Shown: positions 11,524 to 23,058 of the stretch, piece after piece | Numbering within the stretch: position 1 is the stretch's first letter | Layout of the letters: the number at the start of each line of letters is the position of its first letter | NCBI GenBank assembly: GCA_037176725.1 | Contig: JAZBRS010000023.1 | Coordinates: 24,175,001 to 24,239,000, forward strand | Direction: 5' to 3' | Length of the DNA stretch: 64,000 bases | From: Posidonia oceanica | Lineage: Eukaryota > Streptophyta > Magnoliopsida > Alismatales > Posidoniaceae | Notes under the pieces: model-generated | Seen by the model: only the letters and a program-made list of their open reading frames with translations | Told to the model about the DNA's origin: nothing | Database searches by the model: none | Program-made: the position numbers and the translations under genes

Positions 11524-11683
11524 ACTCCCCGACCTCCGGACATCCAAGCAAGTGATTCCCCCGGAACCCCCGCTGAAGATACTAAAGCAGAGGACTCCGA
11601 CCCCATCTGCAAGCTCACCCGTCTCTTCAGCAACCTACGGCCTTGCCCCTCTAAGCAAGAAGGGGCTGGGGCCACAGATTGAA
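11381..11683 (+). repeat. 159-bp tandem duplication at the protease-RT junction
   Basis: Two direct copies have a period of 159 bp (the word ACATCCAAGC starts at 11381 and 11540). Each encodes an acidic 53-residue module ending in a stop (TAA, then TGA). E7 has the same duplication with the same period, so it predates the split of the two copies. Confidence 0.88.
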
Positions 11684-11835
11684 CGCCCGATGGCGAACCG
11701 CCTCCACCGTGGAGGCAAACCTAGGGGCAAACCCCCTACCCTTGTAGATAATTTCTGTCTCGCGTTTAATTCTTGCATTTTGTTTTCGCATGATTTACTT
11801 TCCAGCAATTTACTTCCTAGTTTAGTTAGTAGTGG
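11684..11835 (+). other. T-rich spacer between protease and RT, possible intron remnant
   Basis: This is a T-rich stretch with CTAG/TTTAG acceptor-like sites near 11818-11830. It separates PR2 from the pol frame. The E7 equivalent allows a GT-AG intron that joins the two frames. Here the matching donor reads GC instead of GT. Ogre elements are known to have an intron at this place. Splicing here is an inference. Confidence 0.35.
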
Positions 11836-13629
11836 GGAAGGTAAACGAGGGCAAGGCAGGGACAGCCTAACCGCCACTGTGTCCTCGCAAAAAGTATCTA
11901 ATCACTCTACTAAGTGTGCAGGTCAGAACAGGAAGGAGCTGATCACCCAAACTGTAAGAGTATGTCACTATACCACAGCATTGCCACAGGAGCTAGCCAC
12001 GTCGCATGCCATCTTCCTGGTCGAAGAAGTGTCAAATATCACCAGCAAAAACACTGGAAACTATGAAGTCTTCGAGCTGGTGGATACAGAAGAGGACCCA
12101 GATGAAGAATCGGTAGACCCTGCCATCTTCGAAGAAATGATGAAGAAATACGATGAGCAGACCAAGGCTGCCGCTGAAGAAATAGAGGAAGTCAATCTGG
12201 GCACTGAAGATGATCCAAGAGCAGTCCGGATAAGCTCTACCCTCAACTCAGGTGAACGGACCAGAATGGAAAAACTACTCAAAAAGTATATGAAGGTACT
12301 GGCTTTCTCCAATGGGGAAATGCCCGGACTTGATTCACTACTGGTGGAGCACAGGCTCCAAGCGCTAAGACAGCGAAGCAAAAGCTCCAGCGTCTACGTC
12401 CAGACCTTGCTCTAAAAGTCAAAGAAGAGATAGACAAGCTACATAAGGCAAAGTTCATCAGAGTTGTGGTATATCCAGAATGGATTGCCAACATAGTTCC
12501 AGTGATGAAGAAAGATGGCAAAGTGCGCGTGTGCATTGATTACAGAAATCTCAATGAAGCATGCCCAAAAGATGATTTCCCTCTTCCACACATAGACATC
12601 CTCATAGACAACACTGCAGGCCATGAGATGCTCTCATTCATGGATTGTTTCTCCGGTTACAACAAGATTAAACTTGCAGAAGAAGACCAGGAGAAAACCT
12701 CATTTACTACTCCATGGGGGACCTACTGCTATGTAGTCATACCGTTTGGATTAAAGAACGCTGGAGCCACCTATCAGAGGGCTATGATGGCAATCTTTCA
12801 CGACATGATACACGTTGCATGGAATGCTATTTGGATGACCTGTTAGTAAAGTCAAAAACAAGAGAGGGACACTTTGAAGTACTAGAAAGAGTACTCCGGA
12901 GAGTAGACCAGTACAATCTTAGAATGAACCCCAAGAAGTGTCTTCGGGGTCACTGCCGGAAAACTGCTCGGCTTCATAGTGAACAAAAGGGACATAGAAG
13001 TGGATCCCACCAAAGCCAAAGGTATAACAGCCATGCCACCACCAAGAAACATCAAGGAACTCAGAGGACTCATAGGGAGGCTACAGTTCATCCGAAGATT
13101 CATCTCTCAGCATGCGGAAAAGTGTAGACCATTCTATGAGCTCTTAAAAGGCAGTGCAGAATTCAAGTGGGATCACACCTGTCAGAAGGCCTTCGATGAG
13201 CTAAAACTCTACCTCCTTAACCCTCCAGTATTGACTGCTCCAGTCCCCAAGAGGCCATTACTACTCTACTTAGCCGTTACTGATAACTCGATGGGCGTTG
13301 TCCTTGCACAACACGATGAAACTGGGAGGAAGGAGAATGCGGTTTATTACCTCAGTAGAACATTCATTGAATATGAGAGGAAGTACTCCTAGATCGAGAG
13401 ACACTGCTTAGCCTTAGTACGGGCCTCACAAAAGCTCAAGCACTATTTTCTTGCACACAAAGTCTGCTACTTAGCCAAGATGGACCCTATCAAGTACATG
13501 TTCGAGCAACCAGCATTGTCCGGAAGGCTAGCACGATGGAAAATGCTCCTTACTGAGTTTGACCTGCAGTTTATCACTTAGAAGGCGATCAAGGGGCAAG
13601 CTATCGCGGATCAACTCGCCGGGCTACCT
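11820..13629 (+). pseudogene. pol: E2 reverse transcriptase and first RNase H
   Basis: This encodes RT and the standard RNase H, which copy the element RNA into DNA. The acidic N-terminal connection (about 11990-12240) is followed by RT motifs. DYRNLNEACPKDDFPLPHID lies at about 12540-12600 and SFMDCFSGYN at about 12635-12665. The catalytic box reads YLDD (12828-12839), where E7 has YVDD. RNase H continues to about 13600. Relative to E7, a 10-bp loss near 12362, one base lost near 12812 and two lost near 12940 break the frame. A stop lies at 13390 and another at 13579. It is therefore not translatable as one protein. Confidence 0.85.
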
Positions 13630-13933
13630 GTGTCAGAGTATCAGCCAGTGTCAACAGATTTCCCAGACGAGGAAATACTGGCAATCAATAGTGTCGTGCC
13701 ACTCATCAGAGAATGGACCCTCCATTTTGATGGAGTGCTTAATTCACAGGGCACCGGGATAGGGGCAACACTCCTCACTCCGGAGGGGATTGTTCTCCCT
13801 GCTGTAGCCCAACTACTCTTCTTAGCGAGTAACAACATTGTAGAATACGAGGCACTCATTCTAGGGCTCCGGATGGCTCTCGATCTAGGGGCAAGAAGGC
13901 TAAAAGTGGTTGGGGACTCACAGCTTGTCATAC
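13630..13933 (+). pseudogene. pol: E2 second RNase H (aRH), cut by E3
   Basis: Tat-lineage elements carry a second RNase H between RT/RNase H and integrase. The acidic residues are visible in WTLHFDGVLN, NNIVEYEAL and GDSQLVI. The frame ends where E3 is inserted, directly after GDSQLVI. The rest of the domain resumes at 20011 in a frame that fits once E3 and one CATAC copy are discounted. The domain was therefore intact when E3 landed. Confidence 0.85.
13929..13933. repeat. Left target-site duplication of E3 (CATAC)
   Basis: CATAC precedes TGTTGACATCC and is repeated at 20006-20010, directly after TTACTACA. It shows that E3 is an inserted LTR and not part of E2. Confidence 0.93.
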
Positions 13934-16900
13934 TGTTGACATCCTATTTTGACAGGCTGAGTCAATTGGAATCTCGTGGTGACTTCTGGATCCAAATCTA
14001 GGTCCAAACCTACACATTCCTTTTCATCCTTCTCTTCAAAACAAGCCCAAACTTAACCTAGAATTACACCCCTTTCCCAAGCCCAAAAACTACCCAAAAA
14101 CCATAGGAAAACTCACCATTCCCAACTTAGCAAACCTACCCAAGAACCCTCAAAATTTCAAACCAAAACCACTCCCAAAGACCCTAGAAAATCTAGGTAA
14201 AACTACCCTTTTTCTACACCCCAAAACCCTTCCAAAACTTTCCCAAATCCAAACCCAAACCCTAGGTCTAACACTAGAGACGTTAGGCTACACACCCCCC
14301 AAATTTCACTTCTTTTCTAAGCCTTTAACCCCTTCATTTCATCAAATTATCCTTTTCTCTCTCCTAGATTATCCTTTTCTCTCTCCTGATTATTCTCCTT
14401 CTTTTCACTCCCTTCTCTCTCTTCTTCCTGTCTGACTGTGGGCCCCCTTGTGCATTTATCCCTTCTGAATCTTATTTGTATTTTTATCTTATTTTTAGCC
14501 TTTTCCTTGATTTTCTAAAAATTATTTTCTTTCCACTCCTCTCTTTCTCCTTTACTCCCTCATTTCTTCCCTTTCTTCTTCCTTTTCCTTTTCTTTTCCT
14601 TTCTTCTACTAAATCTTCAAAAAACTCTTAAAAACCTTTAAAACTCTAAAACAAAAGGAAAACAAATTAAAATCCTAAAAGAAATAATTTAAGACTTAAA
14701 CAAACAATTAAAAACAAAAACATAACTAAATCCCATCAAAACTAAAATCAAGAATGCAAGCTAAAAAATGCAAAACAAACAAAAAGAAAATGCTATAAAA
14801 TCAAGCAAAAATCAAAATATAATCAAAACAAGCAAAAGTGAAAACCCTACTAAAAAACAATCAAAAAACAAATCTTAAGAAGAAAGGAAACAATTAAAAA
14901 TGCTAAGGCAAGTAATTAAGAAAAAAAACTTAAAGGAGCAATCTGAAAACTTAATTAAGAAGAAAAACAAACAATCAAAAATCTAAGAACACTTAATTAA
15001 AAAAGCTAACGAGAAAAACTTAACTAAATATTAAAAGAATTTAACAAACAAAATCAAATCTAAAAGAAAACTTAAACAAAACCCTAAAAGATTAAAATCA
15101 AAAGCTAAAACTTATCCTAATTAATCTAAAAACAATCTTTGAAAAACCCTAATCAAAATCCCAAATACTTAACAAGAAAAACATAATTTAAAAACAATTT
15201 AAAAAACTCAACAAACATTTTAACAAAATCAAAAACAATTTAAAGAAAAGAAAACCCTAATCAAAACTAAAACTCTTTAATCCTAATTAACTAATAAAAA
15301 ACAATAATTAGAAAAAAACCAATTAAAATCCTAACTTAAACACAACTATTCTAAAAACTTTTCCCATCCTTTTCTATTTTTATTTTATTTTTATTTATTT
15401 TTATTTTCTTCTTTCTCTTCTTCCTTTTTCTTCCTCCCTTTCTTTTCCATTTCTTTTTTTCCTCCTTTGCTTTTGGTCCGGCCCACCTCTTCCCCTTCTT
15501 TCTTTTATTTCTTTTCCCTGCACAGGGCCTGGCCCACGCCCTTTAGCCTCCTTCTTCCCTCCTTCTTCTTCTTCTTCTTCTTATTCTTCCTCCACAATCC
15601 TTCTCTCCCGCCAGCTCTCTCCCCCTCCTCTTTGAATTTGATTTCTCTCTTCCCTCCCGATCACCATCAATCCAGCTCACTCCCTCCTCTCTCAGCATCT
15701 CAGCAGGCCTTCCAGGGCAATTAATGCCATCACCTCCGGTCGTCCTTCTCCCTGCCAGCTGCTACTCCCGTCGGTGGAGGATTTGAAATCCCCAGCGCGC
15801 CTCCAGTCTTCAGCAGTTGATAAAGCCTCGCACGTCTTCCTCCTTCACTGCCTTTTGATCGTCCAAGAGAGAGCAAGAGATTTCAAAGCGTCCAGCACCC
15901 AAAATCCCTTCCTCTTTCCACTGAAAATCAGCATCCTTCTTCCTCTTCTTTTCCATCCACACCAGAGCACCCGACACCTAGTAAACCACCTCCAATTTCC
16001 GTCCCCAATCTCACCCAGACAACCACATTTCCAGCCCTCCATTTAGGAACCAAAACCACCCTGAATCCACCCCCCAGTTCACCTCGAACCAAGCCAGAAC
16101 CCATCATCCCCTTCCTGGAAAATTCCCTCCTCTTCCGTCCACAAAATCCCTCCAAACTCTATCACCAAACCCACCAACATACTACCTTCCAGACCCCCCA
16201 AGCCATTAGCCATCTCCTCCCTCACAGCTAGAGACCTCCACAACAAACACCTCTGCCCAATTCTGTCCAAAATTCACCCGACGACCAAACTTCCTCTCCA
16301 GCCTTTTCTCGACCCTCCTGAGCATCCAGAAACGCTCGCCTAACCTCCAGCAAGTCACCAGCGTCCTCCACTTGATCCGGAGAGCAGCAGACAGCCCTAC
16401 CCACCTCAGGCGATCTGCAGTCGACCCACAGAAGCAACACTCCGCTCCGTCCGTCGAAGCTTCATTCCAGAGATCCAGGAAGCTCTGGAGAACTCCACTG
16501 AACCGTTTCCAGCACTCCCAAGCCAACGACGAGCTCTACATCCTCCGGACGACCTCTGCCAGCACACACAGAAGCAGCTGACGTCGGGAGAACGATCCAG
16601 CTTACAAAAAAGGTGCCACTCTTCTCCCTTAGTCTAATTTTTCTCCTCTCGTGCTTTTCCGCTCTTTAGTTTTAAGTTTCCTCCCTTCTTCCGCCGAGTC
16701 GTCGCCGCCGCCACATCTTCTTCTCCGGCAAGACCAGTGACTGTAATCGTCGCTCCGGCAGCGGAACCAGCTTCCAGGGATCGCCCGAGCTCTGCACCGA
16801 CTCTAGGATCACTCCGGTAGCCTCAGATCGTCACGACGCCACCCCGATCGCCCAGTTGACCTCCGAGCAGGTCTGCAGCCTCCTCCGGCCTCTCCGGCCT

Positions 16901-19900
16901 GCTCCAGGCAATGCCGTTGCTCGCCGACGTCTCTCCGATCTCCGCCTGCCTCCGGTGAAGCCCGCCCGCCGGTCTGCGCTACCTCAGCCTCCCTCCTCTG
17001 GCTTTCTTGGCCACTGGTAGCAGTTGCTACAGTGGCCACGCTGCTGCAAATTACTATTCATTTATTTTCCCCTTGCTTAGCTATTTTGCCAAATATTGCA
17101 TATTTGCCTCCTGTTTTTATTTTATTGCATTCTAGTCCTGCCATCGTTTAAGATTCATTTAATTTTGAATTTAAATCATATGAAATTGCATAAAAAATCT
17201 AAAAAATTGTCTAATTGCTTTCTAGTCCTCCTGTTGTGTTTCCCTTTTAGAGTTATTTTAGTTCAGGCCCTGTAGCTTTTTATTTTTGCATGTTAGTTCT
17301 TTAGTTAATAATCTCATTTAATATTCTAATTTTACCTTAGTAAATTGCATTTTTAATCCTGCACTTTTCTTTATTTACGTTTTAGTCCTCTGATCTGTTA
17401 ATCAATGCATTTATTTCTCATCTTTTCTTGCTGCATTGCATCATTTCCCCCATGCATTTTAATTTTTGCACATAAGTCCTTCATCTGCATGCACAGCATC
17501 TGTTTTTTAACTTTTTTACTTATAAAATTGCATTTTAGACCTTGCATGTTTTAAAATTGCACATAGGTCCTTTGCATGTTTATAAAACTCATTTAAATGC
17601 ATATTTTTGCTTATAAAATTGCATTTTAGACCTTACATGTTTTAAAATTGCACATAGGTCCTCTGTATGTTTATAAAACTCATTTAAATGCATATTTTTG
17701 CTTATAAAATAGCATTTTTGACCCTGCATATTTAAAAATTGCACTTAGATCCACTATTTAATTCACAGACCATCTAAAATCCCAGTTTTTCTTATAAAAT
17801 TGTATTTCAACCCCTACATGTTTCAAAATTACATGTTAATCCTCCACATGATTTCAAAACTTATCCAAATGCATATTTTACCTTATAAAATTGCATTTTA
17901 AACCTTGCATTTTGCAAAATTGCACTCAGACCCTCCAGTTTTCAAAAATCTTGCATATAAGCCCTTAATTTTTCAAAATCTTTGCATTTAGGTCCCACTT
18001 TTTCAAAACTTGCACATAGACTCCTAAGTTTTTTGAAAAGTCATTCTTGGGCCCTTTCTTGCATTCCTGCATGCATTTGCACCCATGCATCTTTGCATTT
18101 AGCATTTTTGCACACACCTAAGCACACTTAGCTCCCATTTACATGGGAGGACCTGTTTTGCACACCCCTAGGACCTCATTTACACCTAGATCCATTCTTC
18201 TCCCCTGTTCTGGTCCCTCTGCCTTGAAGCCAGCATATCTTCTGATCGGGCCGCCGGATCTTCTCAAACAAGCTACCTGGACAACCCCGGTGGAGCGCTC
18301 TTTCACATGGACCAAATATTTCTCAAATCAGGCTTCAGATTTCCAAAGTAAGTCCTCCTGAACCCCTGCACAGCATACATTTGCACACCATTTGCATTGC
18401 ATGCATGGTTTTTGCTTTCTGTTTCCTCGAGCATGTAGATTAGGACTCCCTCTTCCTATCTATCAACTCTATCTCCCCTTTTCGCGTATTTTCAGTGCCT
18501 TGTGTTGCGTTTCCCCTGGATTCACTACTAATTGCGACTTTCTTCCCCCTTTTCCAAGATCCGATCGCATCGCGAGCTTTTGGCGGCGTGCGAGACATAT
18601 CGTGGGACACTTTGGTGGGAAACAGTCACAAGACAGTGGTAATCCCTCCACTTGCTTCCTTTCCCCTTTGTAGGTCTTCATACCTACATTGCGTGGTCTT
18701 TAAGCGGCGCTTGTTTTTACACTTGCATCATTTGCCTCCCCTTTACTTCTCTTGTTCTTTCTCTTTGCATTTGCATCTGCATGACTTTATCAATGTTTTA
18801 TTTCGCTTGCTTTGGCACCATTTCGCGTGCCCGCATTGCTTTTGGCACCGTTTTGTGTGCCTACTCTGTCTTTGGCACCGTTTTGCGTGCTGGCTATGCT
18901 TTCTGCACCGTTTCGCGTGCTCGCTCTGTTTTTCGCACCGTTTCGCGTGTCGCTTATGTTTCTTGCACCATTTCGCATGCCGCTTCTGTTTTTCGCACCG
19001 TTTCGCATACCGCTTCTGTTTCTTGCACCATTTCGGTGCTGCTTCTGTTTTTCGCACCATTTTGCGTGCTAGCTTTGTTTCCTGCACCGTTTCGCATGCC
19101 GCTCTTGTTTTTCGCACCGTTTCGCGTGCCGTTCTTGTTTCTTACACCGTTTCGTGCGCCGTTCTTCTTTCTTGCACTTTTTTGCGTGCTTGCTTTGTCT
19201 TTTGCACCGTTTTGCGTGTCGATCTTGTTTTTTGCACCGTTTCGCGTACCGCTTCCGTTTCTCGCATTGTTTTGCGTGTTTTATGCTGTTTTCTCTTGCA
19301 TGTCGCCCGCTTTGCTTGATTTTACTGCCGTTTTGCTTTTCTGCTTGCATTTGCATATAGGGCAGTGATGCTTACTGCCTGGAGTTCTCACGAGCTAGGT
19401 TTCGACCGGTTCGGAACACAGACAGCGTTGCTGAGCACTTAGACTGCACGTTTACTTCCCTGCATTGCATCCCATCACTTAAAGCGCACCTGTGAGCATT
19501 CATTCAGGCATTCATTGGCATTCAGGCATTCATTGGCATTTAGGCATTCAAACCTGCATTTTCCTGCGTATGCGAGCGTAAGCCTAGAAAGACCGATTCT
19601 CGGGCGTGTCGAGGGTGCCTAACACCTTCCCCGCACGTAACAGGAGTCCTTGCCTCGTCTTTTGGCCTATAATGACCATATTGCCCTTATCCTAGGCATG
19701 AGTCATATCATTTGCATTCATTTGCATTTGTTTTCCTTTGCATTGCTTTGCATTACATCCTCTGCTTGGTTTGCGTGTTTATTCACGCATTTCCCCGATT
19801 TTCCTTGTCTCCCAATATAATAGACACGGTGGCGACTCTGAATTGTCTTATCTTCTTCTTTTCTTATCTTTTCTCCTCTGTTTTAAGTGTTTTCGAGTTG

Positions 19901-20005
19901 AGCCTTCCTCCTCAGACATAGCCACTTATAGTGAGCCTGATTCCGATCGGTGTACACGAGCTTTTGGCAGTGTGCATGGATGATCTGAACACCGGGATTA
20001 CTACA
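13934..20005 (+). mobile_element. E3: 6.07-kb solo LTR of the E1 family
   Basis: One LTR with both ends and a target duplication, and no internal region, is the product of LTR-LTR recombination. It starts TGTTGACATCCTATTTTGACAG and ends GGATTACTACA. Contents in order: a block rich in CCCAAA-type words (14000-14330), pyrimidine-rich (14330-14640) and A-rich (14640-15350) stretches, a C/T-rich then GC-rich passage (15400-17050), a stretch of repeated GCATTTTAGTCC-like words (17100-18130), 30-bp tandem repeats (18811-19290), and a conserved terminal block (about 19360-20005). That last block is shared with E1, E4 and E5. ORFs inside it are by-products of repeats. Confidence 0.92.
18811..19290 (+). 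repeat. 30-bp tandem array in the E3 LTR
   Basis: Sixteen units of 30 bp, each close to TTTNGCACCGTTTCGCGTGC followed by ten variable bases. The register is kept apart from one missing base near 19036. Since 30 is divisible by three, all frames stay open and produce spurious long ORFs. The array lies about 0.7-1.2 kb from the LTR 3' end, the same position as the 20-bp array in E1. Confidence 0.93.
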
Positions 20006-20010
20006 CATAC

Positions 20011-21595
20011 GACTAGTCCTCAACAAATACAAGACCCTCTCACCAAAGCTGCAGGAATACCGCAACCTGGCTAAAGCCTTACTGAAGAAATTTGACCAGG
20101 TTATGTATGTGCACGCCCTCAGAAGCAACAACATCCTGGCTGATTCATTGGCCTCATTGGCATCCTCGCTCCCCTTCAGCTCAGAGACAGACGAGCAATC
20201 CATTATGGTGCGAAGAATCAGCACTCCAATAGTGGGGTCTGCCACCGAATGGGTTGAAGAACTCAGAGAGGAGCAAAACCAGGAAAACCTAATATGCACA
20301 GAGGTCTGTTATCAAGGAGCTACAGAAGTAAATGACGATGGCAACCTGTGGTATTATGACATACAGAATTATGTACAAGATTGCGCCTTCCCGGCCTATG
20401 CGACTCCCAAGGACAGAGAAGCACTGAGGAGGATGGCTACCAAATACTACATCAGAGCCAACATACTCTTTCGGAGAACACCCCTAGGGATTGAACTCCG
20501 ATGTGTGGATACATTTGAGTCAGCTGAGATTCTCAAGGAAACACATGAGGGAGTCTGTGGAGGCCACATCAACTCCCAGTTCATGGCTAAAATGATCATC
20601 AGAAGGGGGTACTACTGGCCTACCATGGAAGTCGACTGCGCAAGTAAAGTCAAGTGGTGCAAGAGCTGCCAATTGCACGCCAACAAGATCCATGCTCCGG
20701 CTTCAGCGCTTCACGCTTTATCAACACCATGGCCTTTCTCCATGTGGGCCTTCGATGTGGTGGGACCTATCCATCAGGGAAAGGGCAACACTTTCATCCT
20801 AACGGCAACGGAATACTTCACCAAATGGACAGAAGTAGAGGCGTTTGCAAACATCAAGGCCACAACCCTGTGCCGATTCGTACAGCGAAATATCATCGCA
20901 AGGTTCGAGGTGCCTAAAGCCTTAGTAGCAGACAACGGACCAATCTTCATCTCAGAAGAGTTCAAGCAGTTATGCCGGAAATTCAGTATCACTCTACACC
21001 ACTCTTCCCCGTATTAGCCGCAAGGGAATGGTCAAGCAGAAACTACTAATAAAACTTAATCAAAATCATTAAAAAGACGGTAGAAGACGCTAAGGGATCG
21101 GATTGGTCAGATAAGCTTGTTAATGCATTATGGGCATACCGCACCACCATAAGGACGGCAACGGGTCAAACCCCCTATGCTTTAGCCTTTGGTATGGAAG
21201 CAGTGGTCCCATACGAGATCCTGATCCCCTCATTAAGAGTTAAGATTGATAGGAGAATGTTTGCCGAAGAAAGGAGGCAAGCTTTACTCATTCATTTAGA
21301 ACTCCTTGATGAGAAACGGCTGGCAGCTACCGAACATACGCGTGTCTACCAACAACGGTTAACCAAGGCTTACCAGAAGAAAGTAATCGAATGCAAGTTT
21401 AAAATTGGTGATCTAGTGCTTAAAGAAGTGTTGCCATACAATAAGCCCCACCCTAAGGGAAAGTTAAAGCCAAACTGGGAAGGACCTTACATAGTGGTTG
21501 ATGCATATCCAGGGAATGCTTATCGACTGTCCCATAACGGAACAGATCTTCCTGACCCTTCGAATGCAATGCACCTGAAAAGGTACTACCCTTGA
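20011..21595 (+). pseudogene. pol: E2 aRH end and integrase
   Basis: The first part completes the second RNase H. Integrase follows, which inserts the cDNA into the genome. A zinc-binding H-H-C-C region has HEGVCGGH and CKSCQLH. The catalytic triad is visible: Asp at 20754-20756 (WAFDVVGP), Asp at 20931-20933 (VADNGP) and Glu at 21039-21041 (GNGQAE). A stop at 21015-21017 lies between the second Asp and the Glu. One missing T near 21055 shifts the frame, after which the C-terminal part (21194-21595) is open, with IGDLVLK, NWEGPYIV and the end MHLKRYYP. It is inactive as it stands. Confidence 0.88.
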
Positions 21596-23058
21596 TCAGC
21601 ATGTCTATATCATTAAAGAGACCTAGGGCCTAACACCAAGCCAGAAAAGGGAGAGATTCCCAAAACCAATAGGAAGAGGAACACCTAGGGGGATCCATGC
21701 CTTGTCCTGTCTCCACGTACACACTGCACGGGAAGGTAAGGGAAGAGTAGGCTTAGAGCGGAGGCTTAGAGTCCAAACTGCTTGCCAAAGCAACCTAGAA
21801 GGCGTCAAGAAAAGATGACGGCAAAAACCACCCAAACAGAGAGGAAAGAAGGCAGCAAAGAAGCTGTTTAAGTAAGGAACCAACGAAAAGAGATAGTAAA
21901 AGAAACTGTCCAACTAAAAGAGGTCAGCAAAGAGCTGTCCAAAGAGCGGAAAAGAGCATGGCAAAAGCTGCCTATGCATCTAAAACTGTAAACCATAGAA
22001 AGACGCATTAAGGACTAAAGAAAGGCAAGCAGGAATCAAGGCCTAAGCCAAAACCGAGAGTTCACTATATCCCGAGACTTCCCCTGTCCTATTCTCACTA
22101 ACAGGCAAGGAGTAAGCAACCCCAGGTGGTCAAGGACTGAAAAGGCCCAGGGAGTGGCAACCCAAGTAAGGACTGGTGTGTGGACCAAAGTCTTTAAAAA
22201 GGTGCAGGCATGGCCCAAGGGACACGTCCACAAATGTAAGGCCCACTCATTTGGTTGAAATAGACACCGAGGCTAATGCTTAAGATAGGTATTCATCTTT
22301 CCCCATTAGAAGAACTAAAAATCCAAAAAAATCATATAACCCAAAAAAACCAAAAAAATCATATAACCCAAAAAACCAAAAAAATCATATAATCCAAAAT
22401 CCAAAAAAAATCATATAATCCAAAAAACCAAAAAAATCATATAATCCAAAACCCCCAAAAAATCACATAACCTAAAACACCAAAAAAAATTACAAAACTT
22501 AGAAAAGAAACCAAGACATCCAACCTACCTACAAGTGAGAACTTAGTAAGTAGGAAAACTGGAATTAATCTGGCCGATGATGCAACCATCGACTCACCAG
22601 GATTTGGAGTTAGCATCCTACTCAAGTGTGTCTCACGGCTTGGGTGCGCTCTTTCAACAAAGACATTACTCGCATAATGATCTTTAGAGCATCCACGGAT
22701 GACTCATAATCAGTGTCTACTGGGCTCTGATTTCCATCTCTTTAGCTGAGGCCAGAAATTACTTCCCTCCACCCATTTAAAGTAAGAACGCATTCTTTGC
22801 ATTAATATCTATTATGTCCCTTGTTAATTAATTAACTTAGCCTAAATCTTTTCATTTGACATACTTTCTCTTTGATTAATTAGTTAACTTAGCCAAATCT
22901 TTCGCCAAGGAAGGTATGCTCATTGATTACTAATAAGAAAAGTAAGCATGTGCAGGAAACAAAGTGAAACAAAAAAAAACCTTTCATATGAATATTCACA
23001 AGTACAGACTCTAGCAAAAGGAAAGTACAGACTCTGACAAAAACAAAAACGTACAAGC
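21596..23058 (+). other. E2 post-pol spacer
   Basis: There is no supported gene between the pol stop and the antisense PMD gene. The first 650 bases are mixed sequence. Then comes a small A-rich tandem array (22316-22490) and AT-rich sequence containing two TTAATTAATTAAC-like words near 22830 and 22875. The right end is the 3' flank of the antisense gene. Confidence 0.6.
22316..22490 (+). repeat. A-rich tandem repeats (AAAAAATCATATAAYCC)
   Basis: Five to six imperfect copies of a unit of about 25-33 bp contain ATCATATAA followed by an A-run. The origin is probably replication slippage. Confidence 0.8.

Noticed and set aside
14220..14300. AAACCCTA-like words resembling plant telomere repeat
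   Set aside because: Only scattered single words in CCCAAA-rich LTR sequence, with no run of the heptamer.
18495..19368. Long overlapping ORFs on both strands (up to 274 codons)
   Set aside because: They come from the 30-bp tandem array, which keeps frames open. Repeated decapeptides in all frames are not a protein signal.
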